64,000 nt of DNA from Micromonospora rubida (GCF_009908295.1 NZ_JAAALO010000003.1:806001-870000), one strand, 5' to 3'; positions 20,062 to 29,699 are shown, numbered from the stretch's first letter. Notes: generated by a model from the sequence alone, not told the origin. A program made the numbers and translations.

Positions 20062-20919
20062 TCAGCGTGCCAGGGCGTGCCGTCGTGCCCAGCGGGCGAT
20101 CGCAGAGGCGATGGCGTCGGGCCGGTCCTCGGGCGCGTGGTGGCCGGCCGGGCCGCAGTGCTCCGTCTCCAGGGCCGCCAGGTGCGCCGCGCACCAGGCG
20201 GCCTGCTCCGGGCCGATGAGCAGGGTGGGCGAGGTGTCGAAGGTGAGCAGCAGCTTCGGCGCGTCGCTCGTGGCCAGCCAGTTGCCGTACCCGGCCACCC
20301 GCTCGGCGACGTCGGCCGGCTCGCCGTCGAGCGGCAGCGAGCGGGCCCACTCCAGCAGCGGGCGGCGGCTCTCCCGGGTCGGGTAGGGCGCCCGGTAGGC
20401 GTCCAGGTCCGCCTCGGGCAGCGGGTGCAGCACCCCGCCGGTGTAGGCCGAGTTCACGAAGAAGTCGCTGTCGAGCACCAGGGCCTCGCCCTGCGGCCCG
20501 CGCATGGCCTCGGCTCGCGCCCGGGGCCCCTGGCCCAGTTCGGCCCAGGACATCGGCCGCACGATCGTCTCCAGGAAGGCCACGCCGCGCACCCGGTCGG
20601 GGTGCCGGGCCGCCCGGTCGAAGGCGAGCGCGCCGCCCCAGTCGTGGCCGACGAGTACCGCCTCGTCCAGGCCCAGCCGGTCGAACCAGGCGTCGAGGTA
20701 GCGGGCGTGGTCGGCGAAGCGGTACGGCAGGTCGGGCTTGCCGGAGCGACCCATGCCGATCAGGTCGGGGGCGAGGAGCCGGGCGGGCAGGTCGAGCGCG
20801 GGCAGCACGTTGCGCCACAGCCGGGACGAGCCGGGGTTGCCGTGCAGGAACACGAAGGCCGGGCCGCTGCCGGCCTCCTCGTGGTACATCGTCGAGTCCA
20901 GGACGGTCGTCACCGGCAT
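20062..20919 (-). CDS. Haloalkane dehalogenase, HLD-II subfamily-like
   Basis: A 285-residue alpha/beta hydrolase. Nucleophile Asp93 sits in GHDWGGALAFD with halide-stabilising Trp94; the second halide-binding residue Asn28 is in HGNPGSSRLW; catalytic acid Glu117 is in FLETIVRPMSW; base His260 is in GPAGHHAPED. This Asp-His-Glu triad with an Asn-Trp halide pair defines HLD-II enzymes such as DhaA and LinB, which hydrolyse carbon-halogen bonds to alcohol plus halide. Sequence cannot give the natural substrate, and some relatives act poorly on haloalkanes. The ATG has GAGGGG 5-10 bases upstream. It is divergent from a MarR gene with two shared palindromes between them, so it is probably MarR-controlled. 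Confidence 0.88.
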   Translation of the reverse strand: MPVTTVLDSTMYHEEAGSGPAFVFLHGNPGSSRLWRNVLPALDLPARLLAPDLIGMGRSGKPDLPYRFADHARYLDAWFDRLGLDEAVLVGHDWGGALAFDRAARHPDRVRGVAFLETIVRPMSWAELGQGPRARAEAMRGPQGEALVLDSDFFVNSAYTGGVLHPLPEADLDAYRAPYPTRESRRPLLEWARSLPLDGEPADVAERVAGYGNWLATSDAPKLLLTFDTSPTLLIGPEQAAWCAAHLAALETEHCGPAGHHAPEDRPDAIASAIARWARRHALAR

Positions 20920-20933
20920 GTGGGCCCCTCAAT

Positions 20934-20950
20934 CGTTTGTCTCACTAACG
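20934..20950. promoter_or_regulatory. MarR operator copy 1
   Basis: CGTTTGT-CTC-ACTAACG, two 7-base half sites (one mismatch) with a 3-base spacer. It lies next to the dehalogenase ribosome site, so binding would block that promoter or early transcript. Confidence 0.65.
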
Positions 20951-20972
20951 GTTCTGCCCGCCGAAGCTAATT

Positions 20973-20989
20973 CGTTAGTCCGACTAACG
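20973..20989. promoter_or_regulatory. MarR operator copy 2
   Basis: CGTTAGT-CCG-ACTAACG, a perfect 7-3-7 palindrome with the same half site as copy 1, centred 39 bases away. It lies at about -20 to -36 of the marR promoter, suited to autorepression. Confidence 0.75.
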
Positions 20990-20996
20990 CAAGGGG

Positions 20997-21002
20997 TATG
21001 CT
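20997..21002 (+). promoter_or_regulatory. -10 element of the marR gene, leaderless arrangement
   Basis: TATGCT six bases before the GTG at 21009, with operator copy 2 over the expected -35 region. Confidence 0.5.
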
Positions 21003-21008
21003 CGTGGC

Positions 21009-21491
21009 GTGAGCGACAGTGGGTCCGAGCCGACGCGCGCCGCCGACCGGCCGGCCGCCCCCGCGCGACTGCGCAACCTGCCGACCCGGCTGCTGTCCCT
21101 GGCGGCGATCCACTCCGACCGTCGGGTGAACGAGGAACTGGCCCGCGTGGACGCCCGCAAGTGGCACTACGCGGTGCTCGCCGCCCTGGACGAGGCCGGC
21201 CCCGCGAGCCAGGCGGAGCTGAGCAGCCGCACCCGCATCTATCGCAGCGACCTGGTCGCGGTGCTCAACGAGCTGGCCGACCGGGAGCTGGTGGACCGCG
21301 CGCCCGATCCCGCCGACCGCCGCCGCAACGTGGTCACCCTCACCGGGCCGGGCCGCCGCCAGCTCCGCAAGTTGGACGGCCTGCTCGCCGACGTGGAGGA
21401 CGAGGTGCTCGCACCCCTGACCCCGCCGGAACGCGAGGAACTCACCCGGTTGCTCACCACCCTGGTGTACGGCCGGGGCCGCAACGGGTGA
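21009..21491 (+). CDS. MarR-family transcriptional regulator
   Basis: A 160-residue winged-helix regulator. The recognition region is QAELSSRTRIYRSDLVAVLN (about 68-87), the wing ADRRRNVVTLTGPGRRQL (about 103-120), and flanking helices form the usual MarR dimer interface. It probably represses itself and the divergent haloalkane dehalogenase through the two CGTTAGT/ACTAACG palindromes and releases on binding a small hydrophobic ligand, as MarR proteins usually do; the ligand is unknown. The GTG start is directly preceded by a -10 hexamer and lacks a well-spaced ribosome site, implying a leaderless message. Confidence 0.9.
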   Translation: MSDSGSEPTRAADRPAAPARLRNLPTRLLSLAAIHSDRRVNEELARVDARKWHYAVLAALDEAGPASQAELSSRTRIYRSDLVAVLNELADRELVDRAPDPADRRRNVVTLTGPGRRQLRKLDGLLADVEDEVLAPLTPPEREELTRLLTTLVYGRGRNG

Positions 21492-21579
21492 ACCGCCGCG
21501 CGGTGTTTGCCGGCGCGTCGCGGCGGGGCATTGACGGTGGTCCGGTCAGGCAGTAGACCTTGGTGATGGAGGCCCCCGC

Positions 21580-22944
21580 ATGAGCAGAGCACCCCTGTCC
21601 CTCGAAGAGTTACGGGCCGCCGTCGCCGCCGGCAAGCTCGACACGGTGGTGCTCGCCCTGGTCGACATGCAGGGCCGGTTGCAGGGCAAGCGGTTCCACG
21701 CGCCGTTCTTCCTCGACCAGGTGGTCGAGAACGGCAGCGAGGGGTGCGACTACCTGCTCGCCGTGGACGTCGACATGAACACCGTCGACGGGTACGCGAT
21801 GTCGAGCTGGGAGCGCGGCTACGGCGACCTCGCCATGGTGCCCGACATGGAGACGCTGCGCCGGGTGCCGTGGCAGCCGGGCACGGCGATGCTGCTGGCA
21901 GATCTGGCGTGGCCGGGCGGGTCCGGGCCGGTGGTCGCCTCGCCCCGGCAGATCCTGCGCCGCCAGCTCGACCGGCTCGCCGAGCACGGGCTGACCGCGT
22001 ACGCGGGCACCGAGCTGGAGTTCGTTCTCTACCGCGACTCGTACGAGGACGCCTGGCGGCGCGGCTACCGCGAGTTGACCCCGGCGAACCAGTACAACGT
22101 GGATTATTCGCTGCTCGGCACCGCCCGGGTCGAGCCGCTGCTGCGCCGCATCCGCAACGAGATGGCCGGCGCGGGCCTGACCCCGGAGAGCGCCAAGGGC
22201 GAGTGCAACCTCGGCCAGCACGAGATCGCCTTCCGCTACGACGAGGCGGTGGCGTGCGCCGACCATCACGTGATCTACAAGAACGGGGCGAAGGAGATCG
22301 CCGCCCAGGAGGGCATGTCGATCACCTTCATGGCGAAGCCGAACGAGCGGGAGGGCAACTCCTGCCACATCCACTTCTCGCTGCGCGACGCCGACGGCCG
22401 CTCGGCGATGCTCGGCGACGGCCCGGCGCACCTGAGCGTCACCGGGCAGCGGGTGTTGGCCGGGCTGCTGGACACCATGCGCGAGTTCAGCCTGCTGTTC
22501 GCGCCGAACATCAACTCGTACAAGCGGTACCAGCCGGGCTCGTTCGCCCCGACCGCGCTGCGCTGGGGCACCGACAACCGCACCTGCGCGCTGCGGCTGG
22601 CCGGCCACGGCGAGGGGATGCGGGTGGAGAACCGGGTGCCCGGCGCGGACGTCAACCCGTACCTGGCGATCGCGGCGCTGGTGGCCGGCGCGGTGCACGG
22701 CATCGAACGCGAGCTGGAGTTGGGGCCGGAGTGCACCGGCAACGCGTACGACGACCCGGCCGCCGACCGGGTGCCGGCCACCCTGCGTGACGCCCTGTCC
22801 CTCTGGGAGTCCTCGACGATCGCGAGGGCCGTCTTCGGCGACGAGGTCCACGCCCACTACGCCAACCAGGCCCGCGTGGAGCTGAAAGCCTTCGACGCCG
22901 CGGTAACGGACTGGGAGCTGACCCGTGGCTTCGAACGCCTCTGA
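21580..22944 (+). CDS. Glutamine synthetase-family gamma-glutamyl-amine ligase
   Basis: A 454-residue GS-fold protein: beta-grasp N-domain, then catalytic domain with GTELEFVLY (metal Glu), QHEIAF, HHVIYKNGAKEIA, the KPNEREGNSCHIHFSL nucleotide region, NSYKRYQPGSFAPT and ENRVPGADVNPYLAIAA. The adenylylation Tyr motif of true GSI (NLYDLPPE) is missing, as in Streptomyces GlnA3 and GlnA4, which gamma-glutamylate polyamines or ethanolamine instead of ammonia. With an aldehyde dehydrogenase and an SDR downstream, an amine-catabolic role like PuuA or GlnA4 is more likely than ammonia assimilation; the amine is not identifiable. ATGGAGG precedes the ATG by 8 bases. Confidence 0.87.
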   Translation: MSRAPLSLEELRAAVAAGKLDTVVLALVDMQGRLQGKRFHAPFFLDQVVENGSEGCDYLLAVDVDMNTVDGYAMSSWERGYGDLAMVPDMETLRRVPWQPGTAMLLADLAWPGGSGPVVASPRQILRRQLDRLAEHGLTAYAGTELEFVLYRDSYEDAWRRGYRELTPANQYNVDYSLLGTARVEPLLRRIRNEMAGAGLTPESAKGECNLGQHEIAFRYDEAVACADHHVIYKNGAKEIAAQEGMSITFMAKPNEREGNSCHIHFSLRDADGRSAMLGDGPAHLSVTGQRVLAGLLDTMREFSLLFAPNINSYKRYQPGSFAPTALRWGTDNRTCALRLAGHGEGMRVENRVPGADVNPYLAIAALVAGAVHGIERELELGPECTGNAYDDPAADRVPATLRDALSLWESSTIARAVFGDEVHAHYANQARVELKAFDAAVTDWELTRGFERL

Positions 22945-22945
22945 C

Positions 22946-23027
22946 CTCCCGCGATCTTGTACTTCGGGCCCCTGGAATGACAGGTTACGCGGCTTTTGTC
23001 GGGGCTATAACTCCATGATCGCGGGAG
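22946..23027. repeat. 82-bp imperfect inverted repeat element
   Basis: Perfect 11-base ends CTCCCGCGATC and GATCGCGGGAG, with partial pairing continuing inward (TACTTCGGGCCCC against GGGGCTATAACTCC). It fills the space between the GS-like stop and the aldehyde dehydrogenase ribosome site. It may end part of the transcript or be a miniature dispersed repeat. Confidence 0.65.
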
Positions 23028-23055
23028 AGTCGAGTGGGGAGAGGGAGGGTGGGGC

Positions 23056-24411
23056 GTGACGCAGGTGGTTAATCCCGCTAGTGGAGTTGTGGTGGGGGAG
23101 GTGGCGAGCCTTTCGCTGGCGGAGGTCGACGAGGCCGTTGGGCGGGCGGCTCGGGCCTTCGAGGGGTGGCGGAAGGCGGCGCCGGGGGAGCGGGCGCGGG
23201 TGTTGCGGCGGTTCGCCGGCCTCGTCGACGCGCACCTGGAGGAGTTGGCCTTGCTGGAGGTGCGCAACTCCGGCCACACCATCGGCAACGCGCGGTGGGA
23301 GGCGGGCAACGTCCGGGACGTGCTCGACTACTACGCGGGCGCTCCCGAGCGGCTGACCGGCCGGCAGATCCCCGTGCCGGGCGGGCTGGACGTCACCTTC
23401 CACGAGCCGCTGGGCGTGGTCGGGGTGATCGTGCCGTGGAACTTCCCCATGCCGATCGCCGCGTGGGGCTTCGCCCCGGCGCTCGCCGCCGGCAACACGG
23501 TGCTGCTCAAGCCGGCCGAGCTGACCCCGCTGACCGCGCTGCGCCTGGCCGAGCTGGGCCGCGAGGCCGGGCTGCCCGACGACGTGTTCACCGTGCTGCC
23601 CGGCGAAGGGTCGGTGGTGGGGGAGCGGTTCGTCACCCACCCGGCCGTACGCAAGGTGTGCTTCACCGGCTCCACCGAGGTCGGCACCCGGATCATGGCC
23701 GGCTGCGCTGCCCAGGTGAAACGGGTGACCCTGGAGTTGGGCGGCAAGAGCGCCAACGTCATCTTCGCCGACGCCGACCTGGAGAAGGCGGCGGCCACCG
23801 CGCCGTACGCGGTCTTCGACAACGCCGGCCAGGACTGCTGCGCCCGGTCCCGGATCCTGGTCCAGCGCCCGGTGTACGACCGGTTCCTGGAACTGCTGGA
23901 GCCGGCCGTGCGCGGGTTCCGGGTGGAGGACCCGGCGCTGGACACCGCCGAGATGGGCCCGCTGATCTCCGCAGGCCAGCGCGACCGGGTCGCCGGGTAC
24001 GTCGACGGGGCGAAGGTGGCCTTCACCGGCTCCTGCCCGGAGGGCCCCGGCTTCTGGTACGCCCCGACGGTGCTGCTCGCCGACTCGCCGGCCGACCGGC
24101 ACTGGCGGGAGGAGGTCTTCGGCCCGGTGGTGTCGGTGCTCCCCTTCGACGACGAGGCGGACGCGGTCCGGCTGGCCAACGACACCGACTACGGCCTGTC
24201 CGGCTCGGTCTGGACCCGGGACGTGGGCCGGGCGATCCGGGTGGCCCGGGCGGTGGAGGCGGGCAACCTGAGCGTCAACTCGCACTCCTCGGTGCGGTAC
24301 TGGACCCCGTTCGGTGGGATGAAGCGTTCCGGGCTCGGCCGCGAGCTGGGCCCGGACGCGCTGCACGCCTTCACCGACGTCAAGAACGTCTTCATCGCCA
24401 CGGAGGAGTGA
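23056..24411 (+). CDS. Aldehyde dehydrogenase (NAD(P)-dependent)
   Basis: A 451-residue ALDH-superfamily enzyme. Glu227 in LELGGKSAN and nucleophile Cys261 in NAGQDCCARSR form the active site; cofactor features are PWNFPMPIAAWGF, KPAELTPLTALRLAEL and FTGSTEVG; PFGGMKRSGLGRELG closes the family signature. It oxidises an aldehyde to an acid, probably an intermediate in the pathway started by the GS-like ligase. Slightly shorter than the usual 470-500 residues because the N-terminus begins directly at NPASGVVVGEV. GTG start with GGGAGGG upstream. The following SDR starts four bases after its stop. Confidence 0.92.
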   Translation: MTQVVNPASGVVVGEVASLSLAEVDEAVGRAARAFEGWRKAAPGERARVLRRFAGLVDAHLEELALLEVRNSGHTIGNARWEAGNVRDVLDYYAGAPERLTGRQIPVPGGLDVTFHEPLGVVGVIVPWNFPMPIAAWGFAPALAAGNTVLLKPAELTPLTALRLAELGREAGLPDDVFTVLPGEGSVVGERFVTHPAVRKVCFTGSTEVGTRIMAGCAAQVKRVTLELGGKSANVIFADADLEKAAATAPYAVFDNAGQDCCARSRILVQRPVYDRFLELLEPAVRGFRVEDPALDTAEMGPLISAGQRDRVAGYVDGAKVAFTGSCPEGPGFWYAPTVLLADSPADRHWREEVFGPVVSVLPFDDEADAVRLANDTDYGLSGSVWTRDVGRAIRVARAVEAGNLSVNSHSSVRYWTPFGGMKRSGLGRELGPDALHAFTDVKNVFIATEE

Positions 24412-24415
24412 CAAG

Positions 24416-25183
24416 GTGCAGGGTCGGTTGGAGGGACGCGTCGCGGTGGTCACCGGGGCGGGCAGCGGGATCGGGTTGGCCACGGTGCGGCGGTTCGCCG
24501 CCGAGGGGGCGCGGGTGGTCTGCGTCGACATCGACGTGTCGGCGGGTGGGCAGGCCGCCGAGGAGGTCGGCGGGGAGTTCGTCGCCTGCGACGTGGCCGA
24601 CGAGGCGGCCGTGCGGGACCTGTTCGACGGGGTGGTCGACCGGCACGGCCGGGTGGACGTGGCGTTCAACAACGCCGGCATCTCCCCGCCCGAGGACGAC
24701 TCGATCCTGGAGACCGGCCTGGACGCCTGGGAGCGGGTGCTGCGGGTCAACACGACCAGCGTCTACCTGTGCTGCAAGCACGTCATCCCGCACATGCGCC
24801 GGCAGGGCAAGGGGTCGATCATCAACACCGCGTCGTTCGTGGCGCTGATGGGGGCGGCCACCTCGCAGATCGCGTACACGGCGAGCAAGGGCGGGGTGCT
24901 GGCGATGACCCGGGAGCTGGGCGTGCAGTTCGCCCGGGAGGGCATCCGGGTCAACGCGCTGTGCCCCGGCCCGGTGGCCACCCCGCTGCTGCTGGAGCTG
25001 TTCGCTGCCGACCCGGAGCGGGCCGCCCGCCGGCTGGTGCACGTGCCGATGGGCCGGTTCGGCCAGCCGGAGGAGATCGCCGCGGCGGTGGCCTTCCTGG
25101 CCAGTGACGACTCGTCGTTCATGACCGCCGCGCAGTTCGTCGTCGACGGCGGGATCACCGGCGCGTACGTCACCCCGCTGTGA
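24416..25183 (+). CDS. Short-chain dehydrogenase/reductase (SDR)
   Basis: A 255-residue classical SDR. TGAGSGIGLAT binds the dinucleotide, NNAG stabilises the central sheet, and the catalytic set Ser140, Tyr154, Lys158 (YTASK) is intact; CPGPVATPLL and FMTAAQFVVDGG are typical of the C-terminal half. The acidic residue in VCVDIDVS after the second strand favours NAD over NADP. Probably acts on the alcohol/aldehyde or hydroxy intermediate of the amine-catabolic cluster. GTG start with GGAGGAG overlapping the end of the aldehyde dehydrogenase; third gene of an apparent operon. Confidence 0.9.
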   Translation: MQGRLEGRVAVVTGAGSGIGLATVRRFAAEGARVVCVDIDVSAGGQAAEEVGGEFVACDVADEAAVRDLFDGVVDRHGRVDVAFNNAGISPPEDDSILETGLDAWERVLRVNTTSVYLCCKHVIPHMRRQGKGSIINTASFVALMGAATSQIAYTASKGGVLAMTRELGVQFAREGIRVNALCPGPVATPLLLELFAADPERAARRLVHVPMGRFGQPEEIAAAVAFLASDDSSFMTAAQFVVDGGITGAYVTPL

Positions 25184-25204
25184 CCCGGCCGGTGACCGCC
25201 GGGG

Positions 25205-25244
25205 CCGCCTGACGGGAAGGAAGCCGGTCCGCCTGACGGGAAGG
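25205..25244. repeat. Short direct repeat, two 16-bp copies
   Basis: CCGCCTGACGGGAAGG at 25205-25220 and 25229-25244, in the spacer after the SDR. Function unclear. Confidence 0.6.
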
Positions 25245-25283
25245 GGCGGGCCGGCCCGCCGGGGGCGGTGGGAGGATGCCGCC

Positions 25284-25832
25284 ATGAAAGTTCACCCCGC
25301 GATCGACGGGCGGCTGCGCGACTTCATCGCGGAGCAGCCCGTCTTCTTCGTGGCCACCGCGCCCTCCGGCGCCGACGGGCACGTCAACCTCTCGCCGAAG
25401 GGGATGCGCGGCACCTTCGTCATCCTCGGCCCGCACCGGGTGGCCTGGCTCGACTTCCACGGCAGCGGCGCGGAGACCATCGCCCACCTGCGGCAGAACG
25501 GCCGGATCACGCTGATGTTCTGCGCCTTCGCCGGCCCGCCCAACATCGTCCGGCTGCACGGGCGGGGCACGGCGGTGACGGTGGAGGACGCCGGCTTCGC
25601 CGACCGGCTCGGCGACTTCCCCGACCCGCCGGACCTGCACTCCGCCCGCGCGGTGATCACGGTCGACGTCGACCGGGTCAGCGACTCCTGCGGGTACGCG
25701 GTGCCCCTCATGGACTATCAGGGTGACCGGGATCTGTTGCTCAGGTCACACTCCCGGCGCACGGCCGATGACCTGGTCACCTACCGGGCCACGAAGAACG
25801 CCGCGAGCATCGACGGCCTGCCGGTCTTCTGA
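25284..25832 (+). CDS. Pyridoxamine 5'-phosphate oxidase-family flavoprotein
   Basis: A 182-residue split-barrel protein. FFVATAPSGADGHVNLSPKG and GPHRVAWLDFHGSGAETIAHLRQNGR match the FMN-binding half of PNPOx-like proteins; ITLMFCAFAGPPNIVRLHGRG is the following strand pair. The family binds FMN, F420 or heme and includes many enzymes unrelated to vitamin B6. The C-terminal region (DSCGYAVPLMDYQGDRDLL) resembles the subgroup annotated only as PNPOx family. ATG start with GAGGATG upstream. Monocistronic by position, 100 bases after the SDR. Confidence 0.85.
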   Translation: MKVHPAIDGRLRDFIAEQPVFFVATAPSGADGHVNLSPKGMRGTFVILGPHRVAWLDFHGSGAETIAHLRQNGRITLMFCAFAGPPNIVRLHGRGTAVTVEDAGFADRLGDFPDPPDLHSARAVITVDVDRVSDSCGYAVPLMDYQGDRDLLLRSHSRRTADDLVTYRATKNAASIDGLPVF

Positions 25833-25978
25833 CCTCTGCGCTGGCGTGCGGGTGAGACCCGGGTTACCAACGTCGCCGCGAGCGGATGCGTTACGTTGCT
25901 GGTCCGTCTGGGTAGAAGGCGGGGCACGGCGGGGCGATCATTGCGGTTGTCGCGGGAACAGCCGGTGCGGGAGGGTTC

Positions 25979-28900
25979 ATGAGCTCGGCCCAGGGGGGCG
26001 AGGACGGGCTGCACCCGTCCGTCGGGACCGTCGGCGAGACGCTCCCGCCGCTGCTCACGGCCGCGTTCGCCGCCGGTGGCGAGATGGGGGAGCGGCTGGG
26101 CGGGTTCGACTGGGCGACCAGTCCGCTCGGCTTTCCGGCCGGCTGGCCGGCGGCGCTGTGCCACGCGGTCGCCACGATGCTCTCCTCCCGGGCGCAGATC
26201 GTCATGTTCTGGGGGTCGGAGCACCGCGCCTTCTACAACGACGCCTACCTGCCGACCATCGGGGCCAAGCACCCGCACGCGATCGGTCAGCCCGCCCGGG
26301 AGCACTGGGTCGAGACCTGGGACGTGCTCGGGCCGCTGCTCGCCTCGGTCCGGGAGACCGGCGAGCCCTACCAGGGCGAGAACCATCCCTTCGTACTCGA
26401 TCGGCACGGCTTCCTGGAGGACGTCTACTTCGACGTCTCCTACGACCCGATCCTGGAAGCCGACGGCGGCATCAACGGGATCCTCTGCATCGTGAGCGAG
26501 ACCACCGGCCGGGTGCTCGGCGAACGCCGGCTGCGGGCCCTGGCCGAGCTGGGCGCCGGCCTGGCCGAGGCGGAGCAGTCCGGCGAGCTGGCGACGGCCG
26601 TCGCCCGGGTGCTGGACCGGCACCGGGCCGACGTCCCGTTCGGCCTGGTCTACCTGCGCGACGTCGCCGGCCGGCTCACCCTCGCCGGGCGCAGCGGCCC
26701 CAGCGGCTCCGTGGCGGTCGCCGCGCCGCCGCTCGGTGGGACCGCCGCGCCCGCGGTGAGCCGGGTCGCCGACGGCGGGGTCGCCGCCACGGTCGACGTC
26801 GCCGACCTGCTGGCCGAGGTGCCCGACGGGGTCGCCGGGCAGGCGCTGGTGCTGCCGCTCACCGCCACCAACGAGCCCGCGGGGGCCCTCGTGGTGGGGG
26901 TGTCCGCCCGGCTGCCGCTCACCGACGAGTACCGCACGTTCTTCGACCTGATCGCCGCCCAGATCTCCCGCACGCTGGGCCGGCAACGGGCGCACGAGCA
27001 GGAACAGGCCCGGGCCGCCGAGCTGGCCGCGCTGGACCGGGCGAAGACCAACTTCTTCGCCAACATCAGTCACGAGTTCCGCACCCCGCTGACCCTGGTG
27101 CTGGGGCCCCTGGAGGACCTGCTCGCCGACTCGGCGCTGCCGACGCCCTACGTCGACCAGCTCACCATGATGCACCGCAACTCGTTGCGCCTGCTCAAGC
27201 TGGTCAACACGGTGCTGGACTTCTCCCGGCTGGAGTCCGGCCGGCTGGCCGCCCGCTACGAGCCCACCGACCTGGCCGACTACACCTCCCGGCTGGCCAG
27301 CACCTTCCGCTCGGCCGCCGAACGCGTCGGCCTGCGCCTGGCGGTCGACTGCCCGCCGCTGCCCGGTCCGGTCTTCGTCGACCGGGACCTGTGGGAGAAG
27401 ATCGTCCTCAACCTGGTCGCCAACGCGGTGAAGTTCACCTTCTACGGCGAGGTCCGGGTCCGGATCCGGGCGGTCGACGGCGCGGCCCGGCTGGAGGTCA
27501 CCGACACTGGCGTCGGGATTCCCCCCGAGGAGCTGTCGCACGTCTTCGAGCGGTTCCACCGGGTTCCCGGCGTCCGCTCCCGCAGCCACGAGGGCACCGG
27601 GATCGGGCTCGCGCTGGTTCGCGAGCTGGTGGAGATGCACGGCGGGCGGGTCGAGGCACGCAGCCGGGTCGGCGCGGGCAGCACCTTCACCGTGACCCTC
27701 CCGTTCGGCTCCGCCCACCTGCCCGCCGACCGGGTCCCGACCGACGTCCCGGCCGACTCTTCCGCCCCTGTCGAGCTGGCGCAGGCCCGGCTCTTCGCCG
27801 CCGAGAGCGCGCTGTGGGGCGATGCGGCCCCGGTCACCTCGTCGGCCGTGGCCGCCGGCCGGGTAACGGCCGGCCGCATCCTGCTCGCCGACGACAACGC
27901 CGACCTGCGCGAGCACGTCGCGCGGCTGCTCTCCCCGTCCTGGGAGGTGGTGGCCGTGCCGGACGGCGTCGAGGCGCTGCGCCAGGCCGTGCAGGCCCCG
28001 TTCGACCTGGTGCTGACCGACGTGATGATGCCCCGGCTGGACGGGTTCGGCCTGGTCACCGCGCTGCGCGCGGACCCGCGTACCCGGCACGTGCCGATCG
28101 TGTTGCTCTCCGCCCGGGCCGGCTCGGCCGAGGCGGTCGCCGGCCTGTCGGTCGGCGCGGACGACTACCTGACCAAGCCGTTCTCCAGCGAGGAGCTGAT
28201 CGCCCGGGTCCGGGCGAACGTCGAGCTGGGCCAGCTCCGCGGGCAGATCATCCGGCGGCTGCGCGCGCTGGCCGACGCCGCCGTCGCGGTGAACACCGCC
28301 CGTACCACCGCCGAGGTGCTGGAGGTGACCGCCCGGCACGCGCTCGGCCTCGCCGAGGCCGTCCGGGTGGTGGTCACCGCGACCGGGGCCCGCTCCGAGG
28401 CCGACGGCGGCGGCACGGCCGCCGTCGAACCGTCCATCGTGCTGCCGCTGACCGGCACCGCCGGGGAGCAGCTCGGCGAGCTGCGGGTCTGGGGGCGTGG
28501 GGAGGGCGCCACCGACACCGCCCGGGCCGCGCTGACCCAGCTCGCCCGGCTGATCGGCGTACGGCTGGAGAACGCCCAGCTCTACGAGGCCGAGCACCGC
28601 ATCGCCACCACTCTCCAGCACAGCCTGCTGCCCCGCACGCTGCCCCGGCTGCCCGGCGCGGTGGTGGCCAGCCGATACCTGCCCGGCAGCGCCGACGTGG
28701 AGGTCGGCGGCGACTGGTACGACGTCATCGAGCTCGACGACGACGAACTCGTCCTGGTCATCGGCGACGTGGTCGGCAAGGGCGTCCGGGCCGCCGCCGC
28801 GATGGGCCAGCTCCGCAACGCGCTGCGGGCGTACGTCCTGGAGGGCTACGACCCGGGCAAGGCGCTGACCCGGCTCAACCGGCTGGTCGGCTCGACCGAG

Positions 28901-29671
28901 GAACCCTCCTTCGCGACGGTGGTCTGCCTTCGGTTCTCCCCCCGCACCGGACGGCTGCGCTATGCCAGCGCCGGGCACCCGTCCCCGCTGCTGATCCGAG
29001 GAGACGACGTGGGTTTCCTGCACGACGGCGCGCTCGGGCCACCGGTCGGCGCCATTCCCGCCACGTCGTACCGGACGGTGGAGGACGAGTTGGCCCCGGG
29101 GGCCCGGCTGCTGCTCTACACCGACGGCCTGATCGAGGACCGCCAGCTCGGCATCGACGCCGCCCTCGAGCAGTTGCGCGAGGACGCCACCGGGCACGCC
29201 GGGCACGTCGCCGACCTGGCCGACGCGGTCGTCGAGCGGGTCGCCTCCCAGCCGCGCCGCGACGACGTCGCGGTCCTCGCGTTGGAGGTGACCGAGCCGA
29301 ACCGGTTCGCGCTGCGGCTGCCGGCCGACCCGACCCGACTCAGCGTGCTGCGCCGTCGGCTGGAGGACTTCCTCGTCGCCCACCGGGTCGGCGAGACCGA
29401 CCTGTTCGACCTGACCGTGGCGGTCTCGGAGGCTGCCGCCAACGCCATCGAGCACCCGGTCGAGCCGGCCGAGCCGACCATCGGCGTGGAGGTGACGATC
29501 GCCGACCGCACCGTGGTGGCCACCGTCCTGGACAGCGGGCAGTGGCGGGAGTCGACCGGCGCGGGCTTCCGTGGCCGAGGGCTGGGGCTGATCAAGGCGT
29601 TGGGTGACCTGACGGTCAGCCGGACACCCGAGGGGACCGAGGTGACGCTGCGCCGGCGACTCCAGGACTGA
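25979..29671 (+). CDS. Hybrid sensor: PAS - histidine kinase - receiver - GAF-like - SpoIIE phosphatase - RsbW-like ATPase
   Basis: A 1230-residue soluble signalling protein. PAS about 55-175 ([19 protein letters not shown]); GAF-like about 180-330; HisKA with His365 in [15 protein letters not shown]; HATPase with [11 protein letters not shown] and [11 protein letters not shown], ending about 585; receiver about 632-750 with phospho-acceptor Asp681 ([13 protein letters not shown]) and Lys in [12 protein letters not shown]; second GAF-like about 760-860; SpoIIE/PP2C phosphatase about 875-1105 ([40 protein letters not shown]); RsbW-like ATPase about 1108-1228 ([26 protein letters not shown]). 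It links His-Asp phosphorelay to a serine partner switch. GGGAGG precedes the ATG. The STAS gene converges 28 bases downstream. Confidence 0.92.
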   Translation: MSSAQGGEDGLHPSVGTVGETLPPLLTAAFAAGGEMGERLGGFDWATSPLGFPAGWPAALCHAVATMLSSRAQIVMFWGSEHRAFYNDAYLPTIGAKHPHAIGQPAREHWVETWDVLGPLLASVRETGEPYQGENHPFVLDRHGFLEDVYFDVSYDPILEADGGINGILCIVSETTGRVLGERRLRALAELGAGLAEAEQSGELATAVARVLDRHRADVPFGLVYLRDVAGRLTLAGRSGPSGSVAVAAPPLGGTAAPAVSRVADGGVAATVDVADLLAEVPDGVAGQALVLPLTATNEPAGALVVGVSARLPLTDEYRTFFDLIAAQISRTLGRQRAHEQEQARAAELAALDRAKTNFFANISHEFRTPLTLVLGPLEDLLADSALPTPYVDQLTMMHRNSLRLLKLVNTVLDFSRLESGRLAARYEPTDLADYTSRLASTFRSAAERVGLRLAVDCPPLPGPVFVDRDLWEKIVLNLVANAVKFTFYGEVRVRIRAVDGAARLEVTDTGVGIPPEELSHVFERFHRVPGVRSRSHEGTGIGLALVRELVEMHGGRVEARSRVGAGSTFTVTLPFGSAHLPADRVPTDVPADSSAPVELAQARLFAAESALWGDAAPVTSSAVAAGRVTAGRILLADDNADLREHVARLLSPSWEVVAVPDGVEALRQAVQAPFDLVLTDVMMPRLDGFGLVTALRADPRTRHVPIVLLSARAGSAEAVAGLSVGADDYLTKPFSSEELIARVRANVELGQLRGQIIRRLRALADAAVAVNTARTTAEVLEVTARHALGLAEAVRVVVTATGARSEADGGGTAAVEPSIVLPLTGTAGEQLGELRVWGRGEGATDTARAALTQLARLIGVRLENAQLYEAEHRIATTLQHSLLPRTLPRLPGAVVASRYLPGSADVEVGGDWYDVIELDDDELVLVIGDVVGKGVRAAAAMGQLRNALRAYVLEGYDPGKALTRLNRLVGSTEEPSFATVVCLRFSPRTGRLRYASAGHPSPLLIRGDDVGFLHDGALGPPVGAIPATSYRTVEDELAPGARLLLYTDGLIEDRQLGIDAALEQLREDATGHAGHVADLADAVVERVASQPRRDDVAVLALEVTEPNRFALRLPADPTRLSVLRRRLEDFLVAHRVGETDLFDLTVAVSEAAANAIEHPVEPAEPTIGVEVTIADRTVVATVLDSGQWRESTGAGFRGRGLGLIKALGDLTVSRTPEGTEVTLRRRLQD

Positions 29672-29699
29672 CCGCCCCGGCCCGATGGGATCCCCGGGA

